DNA of 64,000 nucleotides from an uncultured Alphaproteobacteria bacterium (lineage in GTDB: Bacteria; Pseudomonadota; Alphaproteobacteria; Rhodobacterales; Rhodobacteraceae): NCBI GenBank assembly GCA_902625475.1, contig CACOBR010000001.1, positions 1-64,000 of the forward strand, in the 5' to 3' direction. The translations under genes and the position numbers were made by a program. The notes beneath the pieces were generated by a model. It ran no database searches, was not told the DNA's origin, and worked only from the letters and a program-made list of their open reading frames with translations. Numbering within the stretch: position 1 is the first letter of the stretch; each line of letters starts with the position of its first letter. Positions 48,183-58,119 of this stretch are shown here, piece by piece.

Positions 48183-49079
48183 ATGAAATTTCCATCGAAA
48201 TCAGTGGCTAGTGGTCACATTGCCATGCTTATATTTTCCTTACTTGTTTCAGGTTCTTTTGTGCTCGGTTCAATAATAGCAAACCTAATCGACCCTGATT
48301 TTGTAACCTTTCTTAGGTTTGTTATTGCTTTTTTACTTATAGCAATACTTATTATATTTCAGGATAAGTTTCATCTAATGAAAGGGTTATCTCCATTGAA
48401 GAGCTTAATATTAGGTGTATTAATTTCAATTTATTTTATAACAATGTTTGAGGGATTAAAAACTGCTAATTCGACCTCTATGGCAGTTGTTTTTACACTT
48501 ACCCCATTACTAGCAGGTTTATTTGATCTGATTTTTTCAAATCGTATTATGTCAATAAAAGTTTGGATAACAGTAATTATTGCAGCTATTGGAGTATTAT
48601 GGATAATTTTTGATGGTAAAGTTGAAAACTTAATTCAGTTTAAAGTTGGCTATGGAGAAAAACTTTTTTTCATTGGGTGCATTTGTCATGCTTTATATGC
48701 TTCATTGATACCAAAGTTTAATAGAGGTGAGCCTGCAATTATTCAAACTTTTGGTACATTAATATCTGGGGTTATTATTTTGGGATTATTTTCTAATGAA
48801 AAAATTATCTATTCAAGTTGGTTTGATTTTCCAATTATTGTTTTATTTACAATTTTTTACTTAGCAATATTTGCTACCGCAGCTAGCTTTTTTTTAATCC
48901 AATATTCTGCTATTAGGTTAAGTTCAATTAAAGTTATGGCATATACTTATGCTGTTCCAATTTGGGTAGTTTTATTGAAAATTTTCTTTTTTAACCAATT
49001 TCCTAATAAAATTACTTTTATTGGAGCATTTATAATTATGATCTCCCTTGTAATTTTGTTATTTAATGATGAAGGTTAA
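48183..49079 (+). CDS. EamA/DMT-family transporter
   Basis: SGSFVLGSIIANLIDPDFVTFLRFVIAF and second EamA repeat. Confidence 0.92.
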   Translation: MKFPSKSVASGHIAMLIFSLLVSGSFVLGSIIANLIDPDFVTFLRFVIAFLLIAILIIFQDKFHLMKGLSPLKSLILGVLISIYFITMFEGLKTANSTSMAVVFTLTPLLAGLFDLIFSNRIMSIKVWITVIIAAIGVLWIIFDGKVENLIQFKVGYGEKLFFIGCICHALYASLIPKFNRGEPAIIQTFGTLISGVIILGLFSNEKIIYSSWFDFPIIVLFTIFYLAIFATAASFFLIQYSAIRLSSIKVMAYTYAVPIWVVLLKIFFFNQFPNKITFIGAFIIMISLVILLFNDEG

Positions 49080-49096
49080 AAGATAGTAAATTTTAA

Positions 49097-49705
49097 TTAA
49101 TCACTTAATAATTGATAGTGAATTTCTTTAATGATGCATTCCTTGCCATTGATTGGCACAATATCCATAGGACAAACTGACATTATTAAGATACAATCCA
49201 TCTTTGCTTCAAAAATAATATAGTCATTTTTCGTAGATAAAGGTGGAGAAAATGTCACTTTTCCATCTATATTTACAGGTATATTCATCCAAAGGTTAAG
49301 AGGAGAGGGGCATCCAATAGATTTAAAGCCTAAATTATCCAATGTATTCATTAAATTATCTGTACAATTATCATGATATTCTTCACAACCTAGCATTTTA
49401 TATCTGTAAGTATCACAAGCTGCAATGAGTGTGTCATGCCTGCCTTGTGAGCTATCTTTAAGAATATACAGAATTGGTTGCCTTTTGTTTGTGTATAAAA
49501 ATTCACCTTCTTTAGGAAAAATTGAGCTTGTAACAGCTCTATTATGTTCCATTGACATATATTCCTTGACGTCTGCCTGATTAAAACACCATGTATCGAC
49601 AACTTGTGTTCCATGTGTATTGATTATTTTTATTTTTTGATTTTTTGCTAAAAAAATACTTTTGGACTTTCTTGGAGGAATTTTAATTAAATTATTATCA
49701 TTCAT
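49097..49705 (-). CDS. DUF1989 (urea carboxylase-associated family) protein
   Basis: GTQVVDTWCF..EYMSMEHNRAV..DTLIAACDTYRYKMLGCEEYHDNC. Confidence 0.9.
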   Translation of the reverse strand: MNDNNLIKIPPRKSKSIFLAKNQKIKIINTHGTQVVDTWCFNQADVKEYMSMEHNRAVTSSIFPKEGEFLYTNKRQPILYILKDSSQGRHDTLIAACDTYRYKMLGCEEYHDNCTDNLMNTLDNLGFKSIGCPSPLNLWMNIPVNIDGKVTFSPPLSTKNDYIIFEAKMDCILIMSVCPMDIVPINGKECIIKEIHYQLLSD

Positions 49706-50150
49706 CTTCTGCTATATCCTCTAGCCAAAGCTCAGGTTTTTCTTTAATGAATTGTGACATAAGCTGAATACAATTTTTATCATTAGCAATAAGTACCTCA
49801 ACACCTCTTGATGTAAGAAATTCTTCATTTCCTCCAAAACTCTTATTTTCTCCAATTACTACTTTTGGGATACCAAATTGTACAATTGTTCCACTACACA
49901 TCATACACGGACTTAAACTAGTATATAGCACAGTATCTTTATAAGTTTTTTGTCTACCTGCTTTTCGTAAAGCATCCATTTCACCATGTGCTATTGGATC
50001 TCCTTTTTGTACTCTTTGATTTCTTCCTTGTGCTATTATTTTTCCATTTCTTGCTAAAACTGATCCAATTGGACATCCTCCCTCTTGGAACCCTTCTTTT
50101 GCCTCTTCATAAGCTATTTTAAGTAATTTTTGATCTATTTCACTAAGCAT
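49698..50150 (-). CDS. Cytidine/deoxycytidylate-type deaminase, yeast Fcy1-like cytosine deaminase
   Basis: HGEMDALRKAG..TLSPCMMC-type LYTSLSPCMMCSGTIVQFGIPKVVIGEN..FIKEKPELWLEDIAE. Confidence 0.85.
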   Translation of the reverse strand: MLSEIDQKLLKIAYEEAKEGFQEGGCPIGSVLARNGKIIAQGRNQRVQKGDPIAHGEMDALRKAGRQKTYKDTVLYTSLSPCMMCSGTIVQFGIPKVVIGENKSFGGNEEFLTSRGVEVLIANDKNCIQLMSQFIKEKPELWLEDIAEDE

Positions 50151-50164
50151 TATAAGTTAAACTC

Positions 50165-51046
50165 CTATAAAATTTTCTTGGTATAATAGGGTAATTTTTC
50201 AACACTTGGTGACCAAATTTTTTTATTTTTTAAATCTTCTAAATGTTGAACAATATCTTCTAGTTTAGCAAACCATACATTTTTTGTTGAAAGTGTCTTT
50301 TCTATCCACTTTTCAACCTGTTTCCAGCGTGCTAAACGACCAGTTAAAAAAGGGTGAATAATTAACATAAAAAATCCACCTGCTTCATATTGTGCTTCAA
50401 ATTCTTCCCAAAAACCAAATAGTCCTTTTGAAGGTGCCTGAACTGGCATCATATAACCAATTTCTTCATAATGTGCAAAAGGGGGCCAATCATCGGTTCC
50501 CCAATGAACAGGTATTTCATATAAATTACCCTTTGGTGTTTGGAGTTCATAAGGTATATCATCAGCCATCATAGAACTATCATACTTGAATTTATTCTCT
50601 ATCATTAAATCAACTACCTCATCAGTAATATTGTATACTGGCGCTCTATACCCTATTGGATATTTACCACAAATTTCTTTATGAATTTCAAGAGTTTTTT
50701 CAAACCATTCTTTTTGATTTCCATATGTTTTGATAGGATCCTCATGTAAGTATCCGTGATGACCAATTTCATGTCCATCTTTAAGGATTAGTTCAATTTG
50801 TGATTGATACTCTTTTATACACCATCCAGGTATAAAAAATGATTGTTTTAGACCAAACTTCTGGTAAGTATCTAAAATTCTAGGAATTGCAACATTAGGA
50901 CCATATTTCCCCATTGATATTGGGTATAATCTTCTAAAACTGTCGTTAGGTTTAGAAATATGTATTAAGCTATCCGCATCCATATCAAAGGAGATTGATA
51001 CAGCACATTTTGCTTTATTGGGCCAAGGAATTGGATTCCTTATCAT
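50165..51046 (-). CDS. Polysaccharide deacetylase-family (PuuE/PgdA-like)
   Basis: VSISFDMDAD..FFIPGWCIKEY..HEIGHHGYLHEDP..FMLIIHPFLTGR. Confidence 0.9.
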   Translation of the reverse strand: MIRNPIPWPNKAKCAVSISFDMDADSLIHISKPNDSFRRLYPISMGKYGPNVAIPRILDTYQKFGLKQSFFIPGWCIKEYQSQIELILKDGHEIGHHGYLHEDPIKTYGNQKEWFEKTLEIHKEICGKYPIGYRAPVYNITDEVVDLMIENKFKYDSSMMADDIPYELQTPKGNLYEIPVHWGTDDWPPFAHYEEIGYMMPVQAPSKGLFGFWEEFEAQYEAGGFFMLIIHPFLTGRLARWKQVEKWIEKTLSTKNVWFAKLEDIVQHLEDLKNKKIWSPSVEKLPYYTKKIL

Positions 51047-51049
51047 TAT

Positions 51050-52135
51050 TTAATCCTTTTTTAAAGTATGGACATTCTTCTTTGACCAACTAAGCCAATA
51101 TTTTTCACCATTTTGAATGTTTAATTTTGAATATTCTCTTTCTTGCATTTGAATTTTAAATTCAGTTCCATCAACGCTTTCTAAAAATAAAGTTACCATT
51201 GAGCCGATATATTCTTCTGAAATAAGCTTGCAATTTACTATATTAGAATTTTTTGGTTTTACTAATGAGAAATTCATTAAATCTGCAGAAATTATGTAAT
51301 TTAAAGTATGACCAAGCTCTATATTTTTGTCTATTATTTCAAAATTATAGTTACCTGAGTTAGTTTTTATAAAAGCTATTTTTGATTTTATATCATAAAC
51401 CTTTCCACTAAGTATATTGTTTCTTCCTACAAATTCAGCTACGAATTGATTAGCTGGAGATCTATAGATATCTTTTGGTTTGCCTATTTGTGAAATTTCT
51501 CCAACATTCATTATTATGACTCTATTCGCCATTGCAAATGCTTCTGATTGTGAATGAGTTACATAAACAAAAGTAATACCTAATTCTTTTTGTAATTGAG
51601 TAAGTACTGCTTGCATTCTAATTACTAAATGAGCATCTAATGCTGACAAAGGCTCATCAAGAAGTAGGATTTCAGGTTCCATCACCAATGATCTTGCTAA
51701 AGCGACTCGTTGTTTTTGTCCCCCTGATAAAGTTGAGATATCTCTTTTTGCAAGTTCTCTAACTTCTAGTTTTTCAAGCCATTCTAATGATTTTTTTTGT
51801 CTTGTTTTTGAAGATACACCTCTCATTTTAAGCCCAAATTCAACATTTTCTTGAACGTTTAAAAATGGAAATAATGCCAACGATTGCCACACTAAAGGAG
51901 TATCTCTTTCGTGGGGTTTAACATTATTCATGAGACGGTTATTAAACCTTATTTCTCCTGATGAAGGATTTTCTAGTCCTGCTAGCATTCTCAGAGTAGT
52001 TGTTTTACCACAACCAGAGGGTCCCATAATTGCAAGAAACTCCCCTTTATCAATTTCGAAATTTAAATTGGTAACAGCATTCATTTTTCCAAAATTTTTA
52101 GTAACATTTTTGAAAGATACTAGTGGATAAGTCAT
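51050..52135 (-). CDS. ABC transporter ATPase, spermidine/putrescine (PotA) type
   Basis: Walker A GPSGCGKTTTLRMLAGLE; LSGGQKQRVALARSLVMEPEILLLDEPLSALD. Confidence 0.97.
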   Translation of the reverse strand: MTYPLVSFKNVTKNFGKMNAVTNLNFEIDKGEFLAIMGPSGCGKTTTLRMLAGLENPSSGEIRFNNRLMNNVKPHERDTPLVWQSLALFPFLNVQENVEFGLKMRGVSSKTRQKKSLEWLEKLEVRELAKRDISTLSGGQKQRVALARSLVMEPEILLLDEPLSALDAHLVIRMQAVLTQLQKELGITFVYVTHSQSEAFAMANRVIIMNVGEISQIGKPKDIYRSPANQFVAEFVGRNNILSGKVYDIKSKIAFIKTNSGNYNFEIIDKNIELGHTLNYIISADLMNFSLVKPKNSNIVNCKLISEEYIGSMVTLFLESVDGTEFKIQMQEREYSKLNIQNGEKYWLSWSKKNVHTLKKD

Positions 52136-52138
52136 TTA

Positions 52139-52936
52139 TTACTTTTTTCCTTTCATCTGCCAAGTTAAGAAGAAAATCTGAGCTGTAATTACAAGTGTTA
52201 TGGATGTGAAAAATACAAAAGTACCAATCGCATTGACTTGAGGATCAATATTTCCTTGGACAATTTCAAGTATAATAACAGGTACAGTTTTATTTAATCC
52301 TGAAACAAACCAAGAAATCGCAAATTCATCAAAAGATACCGCAGCTGTTAAGCAAAGAGAGGAAATAATAGCTGGTCTACAATAGGGTAATATAACATTT
52401 CTCATTGTATCCCATTCAGAGCCACCTAAATTCCATGATGCTGCTTCTAAGTCTGGATCCATTTGATTTAATCTAAGCCTTATAATTGCCATAGCAAATG
52501 GTGCGGTAAGAACACTATGTGCGCAAATTATAGACCATAATTGTCCAGACATACCTATTTTAGAGAGCCAAGCCAACATTGCAAGAGCAAGTATAATTAA
52601 TGGAATGGTTGGTGGTAATAATACTAGTGCTAAATATATACCCTTAAACTTAAAACGGTATCTGTAGTCAGAATAGGCAGTGCAAAAGCCCAAAAAAGTA
52701 GCAATTAAACAAGTTATTGATGAAACAACCACACTATTTATGGCAGCTTGCCATATTTCAGCATCATTAAAAATTTTGATATACCATTCTATTGAGAAAT
52801 TTCCTAAAGGTATGGTCGGAAATCTTTGTGAATTGAAAGAAAAGATGATACTAAATGCTATTGGAGTAAAAATAAAAACAAAAATAAAAAACAAATAAAA
52901 TTTCAAAATTAAGTTATAAAATTTATCTTTTGTCAT
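52139..52936 (-). CDS. ABC permease, PotC type
   Basis: DPDLEAASWNLGGSEWDTMRNVILPYCRPAIISS EAA loop. Confidence 0.95.
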   Translation of the reverse strand: MTKDKFYNLILKFYLFFIFVFIFTPIAFSIIFSFNSQRFPTIPLGNFSIEWYIKIFNDAEIWQAAINSVVVSSITCLIATFLGFCTAYSDYRYRFKFKGIYLALVLLPPTIPLIILALAMLAWLSKIGMSGQLWSIICAHSVLTAPFAMAIIRLRLNQMDPDLEAASWNLGGSEWDTMRNVILPYCRPAIISSLCLTAAVSFDEFAISWFVSGLNKTVPVIILEIVQGNIDPQVNAIGTFVFFTSITLVITAQIFFLTWQMKGKK

Positions 52937-53789
52937 TTTTAAAACTTTTTGAATACGCTGTCATTATTCCTATAAAAGCAATAGCAAATAAAGTCACCAT
53001 CATTACAATAGCTACAACTGCAGCTCTTGGCCATTGTTGACCTGATTTTGTCGTATCTAATATTAAAATGGGTAAAGTTGGTTCTTGAGATCCCCCAAGA
53101 TAAAAAGGAGCAACAAAATCTCCAAAAGAAAGAATAAAGCAAAAAACTGCAGCTATTATAAACCCTGTTTTAGAGAGAGGAATAATAACTCTTTGAATTA
53201 TTAAATATGGTTTACATCCTAAATTAAATGCTGCTTCAATCAAATTTTTGTCAATATTTGCCATTGTTACTGTTTGTAATATTATAACTAATGGAAGTGT
53301 AAGTGTCATATACCCAACCAAAGTGCCGATATGAGTGTTAAGCATTATAAAAGGGCCTAAGTTTATATAACTTAAAAGAGCATTTATTACGCCTTTTTCA
53401 GCTAATATAACATACCATGAAAACGTACGAACAAGGTAACTAGTGAAAAAGGGTATAATAAGTAAAAATATTGCCCACCTTCTAAAGTTTTCTGAAACTC
53501 TAAATGCTAATGTAAATGAAGCCGGGAAGGCAATAACCATTGTCAACAAAGTACTTATAAAAGCTATAATTAAAGTAAACCAATAACTGTCCCAAAAATA
53601 GTTTTTCGAAAACATTTTTGTCCAATTAATGAATTCAAATGCTTCTGTCATTCTATAATTTTTCACTAAAAAGAATGACATAGCGACCATGAATAAAACG
53701 GGTCCTACAAAAAACAGGAGTTGCCAAAAAATAATTGGTACTCTGAAAGTAAGGGAATATAAGTTTATAGTTTCTCTATTTGATTTCAT
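52923..53789 (-). CDS. ABC permease, PotB type
   Basis: NLIEAAFNLGCKPYLIIQRVIIPLSKTG; start trimmed to MKSNRETINLYS because the track start lies in a hairpin. Confidence 0.93.
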   Translation of the reverse strand: MKSNRETINLYSLTFRVPIIFWQLLFFVGPVLFMVAMSFFLVKNYRMTEAFEFINWTKMFSKNYFWDSYWFTLIIAFISTLLTMVIAFPASFTLAFRVSENFRRWAIFLLIIPFFTSYLVRTFSWYVILAEKGVINALLSYINLGPFIMLNTHIGTLVGYMTLTLPLVIILQTVTMANIDKNLIEAAFNLGCKPYLIIQRVIIPLSKTGFIIAAVFCFILSFGDFVAPFYLGGSQEPTLPILILDTTKSGQQWPRAAVVAIVMMVTLFAIAFIGIMTAYSKSFKNDKR

Positions 53790-53800
53790 ATCAAAAAAAA

Positions 53801-53820
53801 GGGCGGTATTAAAACCGCCC
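53801..53820 (-). terminator. Hairpin plus U-tract between substrate-binding protein and permease genes
   Basis: GGGCGGT..ACCGCCC followed (minus strand) by TTTTTTTT. Confidence 0.85.
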
Positions 53821-53836
53821 AATTTATAAAACTTAT

Positions 53837-54955
53837 TTATGCATTTTTATATTCAGACCAAAAATCATTCCAGTCTTCTAATGACTGCTGTTTTGGAATA
53901 TCTCTGTAATGAATTCTACCATCATTTATTAAGGCAATAGGATCATTAGCCATACCTTCCATTTGATGACTTCTTTTAGCTTCCTTTGGATCGGCATCAA
54001 TTAGTGCAGCTCTTCCTGCTTTTGTGATACAAAAACCTGGATATGCGGCCATCTGTGCAGATTTAACTTGTCCTTCTGGGGATAGCATATAATTAATAAA
54101 CTTTTTAATAATTTCAGTTTTGTCTGTACCTTTTCCAATACAATAACTTTCAGTCCATTGTATTCCACCTTCTTTAGGAATAACTGATCCAACAGGTGCA
54201 CCATCTTTTTCTAAAACACCAGTAATCCAATCTCCAATACCACACATAGCTAACATCTCACCATTTTTTAATGAGTTAAATGTTCCACCATAATCAAAAT
54301 ATCCTCCTACCTGTGGCCTTAATGACATAGTAACATCTTGTACGGCATCCCATTTTTTTGTATCCAAATCCCACAAACCAGATCCATTACCATTATATAA
54401 ACTCATCATACCTAAGCTTGGTAAATGCCAATCAAAGTGACCCACTTTTCCTTTAACGTTATTTTTCCAGAAGCATGAATAACTTTGTGCTTCTTCTTCT
54501 GATATTGCAGTTTTATTGTATGAAACTCCTAAATGACCACCCCTAACCATCACAGAGTGAAGTTTCCCATTAGCCCAATGTCCAGGGAATTTTGTAAAGT
54601 CTTCATGAAGCATATCATCAAATGGATAATCTGATGGATTTAGATCTTCGATATAACCAGCCATATTTAATTGTTGAACAAATTCTGCATCAGAAAGTAT
54701 AATATCGTATGTACCTGGTGGAGACTGAGCGATCAATGCTAGCATATTATCACCGCCTGCATAATATTTAGGAATAAATTTTACATTATTTGCAGCTTCA
54801 AATTCACCTACAATATCAGGTTCGCCGTGTCCATACCAAGCAAGCATATTTAATTCCAAAGTAGAAGCCCAAGCTCGACTTACAAATGGCATACTTAATG
54901 CTGTTGCTCCAGACAATTTTAAGAAATTTCTTCTATTATTAATTCTTGAGGTCAT
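53837..54955 (-). CDS. ABC substrate-binding protein, PotD type, with Tat-like signal
   Basis: NNRRNFLKLSGATALSMPFVSRAWA; spermidine-binding-type body. Confidence 0.93.
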   Translation of the reverse strand: MTSRINNRRNFLKLSGATALSMPFVSRAWASTLELNMLAWYGHGEPDIVGEFEAANNVKFIPKYYAGGDNMLALIAQSPPGTYDIILSDAEFVQQLNMAGYIEDLNPSDYPFDDMLHEDFTKFPGHWANGKLHSVMVRGGHLGVSYNKTAISEEEAQSYSCFWKNNVKGKVGHFDWHLPSLGMMSLYNGNGSGLWDLDTKKWDAVQDVTMSLRPQVGGYFDYGGTFNSLKNGEMLAMCGIGDWITGVLEKDGAPVGSVIPKEGGIQWTESYCIGKGTDKTEIIKKFINYMLSPEGQVKSAQMAAYPGFCITKAGRAALIDADPKEAKRSHQMEGMANDPIALINDGRIHYRDIPKQQSLEDWNDFWSEYKNA

Positions 54956-55127
54956 TTTTATCTCCCGTTTTTTTATTATGAAAAAGCAAATTATAAAAAT
55001 TAATGATTACCTTCCTGTGTGGTATTTGAAAAGGCTTGCTTTAATCTATAATGAAAATATATTAGATTTTGTTTTATAGTTTGACAATCTGTTTTAAACC
55101 TAAATTTAATAAAATTAGCTTAATATT

Positions 55128-55868
55128 ATGAACAGAAGTGATTTTCATAAGTTTTTTAAACAGATTGGACCTATTGTTCTTCCTGTAATTCATGTTAAAA
55201 ACTATTTTCAGGTTATTGAAAATATTGACAAAATAATCTCAGAAGGTGCACCTGGTTGTTTTTTAATAAACCATGATTTTGGAATTGATGAATTTTTGCC
55301 AATTATAACAAAAGTTCGATATAAATTTCCATCATTATGGTTATCAATTAATTTTTTGGCTAATACTGGAAAGGTAGCTTTTCCGATATTATCTGATTTG
55401 TCCTCTCAAGGTTGTAAAATTGACGGTTATTGGGCTGACGATGCATGTATTGATGAAAATGGTAAAAATCTTGAAGCAAAAAAAATAAATCAAATTAAAA
55501 AAGATTGTAATTGGCAAGGTTTATATTTTGGTGGAACTGCTTTTAAAAAACAAAGAGTTATTTCAGAAGATCAATATATAAATGCCGCAAAATATGCTTC
55601 AAAATTTATGGATGTTGTTACAACATCTGGGGTTGCAACTGGTAAAGAAGCAAAAATATCAAAAATTCGATTATTTCGTTCCTCTATAGGCGATAAACCA
55701 CTAGCATTAGCTTCAGGTATTACGGTAGATAATGCTAAAAACTATTCTGAAGTTGATTGTTTTATGGTTGCAACTGGTATCAATTATGATGACAATTTTT
55801 ATGAAATTGACGCTATGAAATTATCGAAATTACTAAATGTATGCCGACAAATAGGAAAAGGGGAATAG
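55128..55868 (+). CDS. BtpA-like TIM-barrel protein
   Basis: LPVIHVKNYFQVIENIDKIISEGAPGCFLIN..DVVTTSGVATGKEA..PLALASGITVDNAKNY. Confidence 0.65.
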   Translation: MNRSDFHKFFKQIGPIVLPVIHVKNYFQVIENIDKIISEGAPGCFLINHDFGIDEFLPIITKVRYKFPSLWLSINFLANTGKVAFPILSDLSSQGCKIDGYWADDACIDENGKNLEAKKINQIKKDCNWQGLYFGGTAFKKQRVISEDQYINAAKYASKFMDVVTTSGVATGKEAKISKIRLFRSSIGDKPLALASGITVDNAKNYSEVDCFMVATGINYDDNFYEIDAMKLSKLLNVCRQIGKGE

Positions 55869-55870
55869 CT

Positions 55871-56512
55871 ATGAAAAAAAATAATCTCGCTAATGAAAGA
55901 GATGATCGATGGTATTTAAATATTATGTCGCCAAATACTAAAGGAGGTAAATTTGCCTGGCTTGACCCTACCTCTATATACATAAATACCAAAGCATTTC
56001 ATAATCTTCTTGATGATTTATTGTTAGACCTTAAAGGATATGATTGCGACGTTGTAGCTGGGATTGATGCCATGGGGTTTGTTTTAGGATCAGCTTTAGC
56101 AGTAAAACTTGGTAAAGGTTTCTTACCTATAAGAAAAGCAGGGAAATTATGTGTTGATACAGAAAAAGTTGAGTTTGTTAATTATTCAAAAAGAAATCAA
56201 GAAATGGAAATAAGATTTCCCGCCTTTGAAAAAGGAACAAAAGTATTTATTGTGGATCAGTGGGTAGAAACAGGAGGAACAATGAATGCTGCAATTCAAT
56301 TAGTTGAAAGACAAGGTGGTCTAGTGAATGGGGTTATATCTCTAGCTATTGAAGAAAATGATAAAACCAAAAACCTTCGGAATAATTACAATTGTTTTTC
56401 AGCAGTAGTACCAGGCTCTCAATGGCAAAAACAATGTAATAGGCAGTATTTAGATAGTTTTAAAAATTATAAGCCAAACATGGCTTTTCCAAAAAAAATA
56501 AATAAGAACTAG
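55871..56512 (+). CDS. Phosphoribosyltransferase-family protein
   Basis: VAGIDAMGFVLGSALAVKLGKGFLPIRKAGK..VFIVDQWVETGGTMNAA; start moved to ATG 55871. Confidence 0.85.
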   Translation: MKKNNLANERDDRWYLNIMSPNTKGGKFAWLDPTSIYINTKAFHNLLDDLLLDLKGYDCDVVAGIDAMGFVLGSALAVKLGKGFLPIRKAGKLCVDTEKVEFVNYSKRNQEMEIRFPAFEKGTKVFIVDQWVETGGTMNAAIQLVERQGGLVNGVISLAIEENDKTKNLRNNYNCFSAVVPGSQWQKQCNRQYLDSFKNYKPNMAFPKKINKN

Positions 56513-56515
56513 TTT

Positions 56516-57073
56516 TTATTGATCATTAAAGCTTACTTTTCCAATATAGGAAAGATTTCTATTCATTTGCGCATAATCAATACCATAACCTACTACAAAC
56601 TCGTCAGGTATTTCAAATCCAGTCCATCTAGATTTAATTTCTACTTCTCTTCTAGAAGGTTTATCCAATAACGCGCATGCCTCAATTCTTTTTGGGTTTC
56701 TAGAATTCAATAGTTGTAGAACATGTTTCAGAGTATGTCCTGTGTCAACTATATCTTCAACTACTAATACGTCCTTACCAGATATTTCACCTGCTAAATC
56801 TTTTAATATTTTCACTTCTCTAGAACTCTCTGTTGAGTTTCCATAAGAAGAGGCCTCTAGAAAATCTATTTCAATTGGAAGATCTATTTCTCTAGCAAGG
56901 TCTGCAATAAAAACAAAAGAGCCTCGAAGTAGACCTACAACAATAAGTTTTTCGGTATTGTTGAAGTAATTGGTAATATCTTTAGCTAGTGTTTCAACTC
57001 TTGCTGCAATACTTTTTGCAGAAATTAATTGATCAATACTATATTTGGAACTAGACATCAAATTACCTTTCAA
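56516..57073 (-). CDS. hpt: Hypoxanthine phosphoribosyltransferase
   Basis: [52 protein letters not shown]. Confidence 0.95.
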   Translation of the reverse strand: MKGNLMSSSKYSIDQLISAKSIAARVETLAKDITNYFNNTEKLIVVGLLRGSFVFIADLAREIDLPIEIDFLEASSYGNSTESSREVKILKDLAGEISGKDVLVVEDIVDTGHTLKHVLQLLNSRNPKRIEACALLDKPSRREVEIKSRWTGFEIPDEFVVGYGIDYAQMNRNLSYIGKVSFNDQ

Positions 57074-57095
57074 TTTTTTTTAAGGAGATATTGAA

Positions 57096-58034
57096 ATTAA
57101 GTCAAGTTGTGAAAACAATTCAAAAATCTGGATTGCAGTTGATTGGGGCACAAGTCATTTGCGATATTGGATAATAAATAGAGAAAATTTTGTAATTAAA
57201 AAAGAAAATTCCATACCTTTAGGAATTAAATTTATAAATAATAAAAACTATGAAAAAATATTAGAGAATGAATTTAAAGATTTTCTCTCTAATAATCATG
57301 TTGTGGATGTTTTATGCTGTGGTATGATTGGTTCAAAACAAGGTTGGCAGGATGCTGGCTACTTAAAGGTACCTTTTATTCCTTTATTTCATAACCAACT
57401 AGTTTCCATCAAAACTGTAAATAAGAAATTAAACATCTTTATTGTACCAGGCCTTAAACAAAATGATCCCCCGGATATAATGAGAGGCGAAGAAACTCAA
57501 GCCTTAGGAATTATTACAAAATATAAAAATTTTGATGGTGTTGTTTGTTTTACAGGTACTCATTCAAAATGGGTTCAAATTGTCGGTAATGAAATAATAT
57601 CATTTGAGACTTTTATGACTGGTGAACTGTTCCAGATTATTTCTCAATATTCAATTTTAAAAAATTCTATATCTTCTGCCAATTTTAACAAAAGCCTTGC
57701 AATAGAATATGCAATGATTTCATTTTTAGAACCTCAAAAGTTTTCAAAAAAATTATTTGAATTAAGAGCTAGAAATCTTATTCAAAATTTGAATTCATCA
57801 AAAATCTCTTCTGCATTATCTGGATTGATTATCGGTTTAGAAATTGCGGGAAGTCGTAAATTTTGGATGGGAAATGATGTAATTCTAGTAGGAAGAAGTC
57901 CAATGGTTGACATTTATCAAGCTATTTTAAAAAAACAAAAAATAGAAACTAAAACTATAGACTCAAATTCAATATCTCTTATAGGTCTAAAATCAATATA
58001 TAAAAATTACATTGGTTTTGAAAAAAATAAATAG
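57096..58034 (+). CDS. dgoK: 2-dehydro-3-deoxygalactonokinase (DgoK-like); probable non-canonical start
   Basis: WIAVDWGTSHLRYWIINRE lies upstream of track start 57159; only ATT codons (57090/57096) available after TAA 57081. Confidence 0.8.
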   Translation: MKSSCENNSKIWIAVDWGTSHLRYWIINRENFVIKKENSIPLGIKFINNKNYEKILENEFKDFLSNNHVVDVLCCGMIGSKQGWQDAGYLKVPFIPLFHNQLVSIKTVNKKLNIFIVPGLKQNDPPDIMRGEETQALGIITKYKNFDGVVCFTGTHSKWVQIVGNEIISFETFMTGELFQIISQYSILKNSISSANFNKSLAIEYAMISFLEPQKFSKKLFELRARNLIQNLNSSKISSALSGLIIGLEIAGSRKFWMGNDVILVGRSPMVDIYQAILKKQKIETKTIDSNSISLIGLKSIYKNYIGFEKNK

Positions 58035-58119
58035 AATTCAATCAAGTACAAAATTATCATATACAAAACTTGCATATAAATATATCAAATAAATGATTTG
58101 AAAATTTATTTTTGATTTA

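Noticed and set aside
49390-49614. ORFs 49390-49614 (-), 50392-50574 (+), 51930-52130 (+), 52680-52898 (+), 52939-53142 (-), 54001-54204 (-)
   Set aside because: Out-of-frame or antisense shadows of well-supported operon genes.
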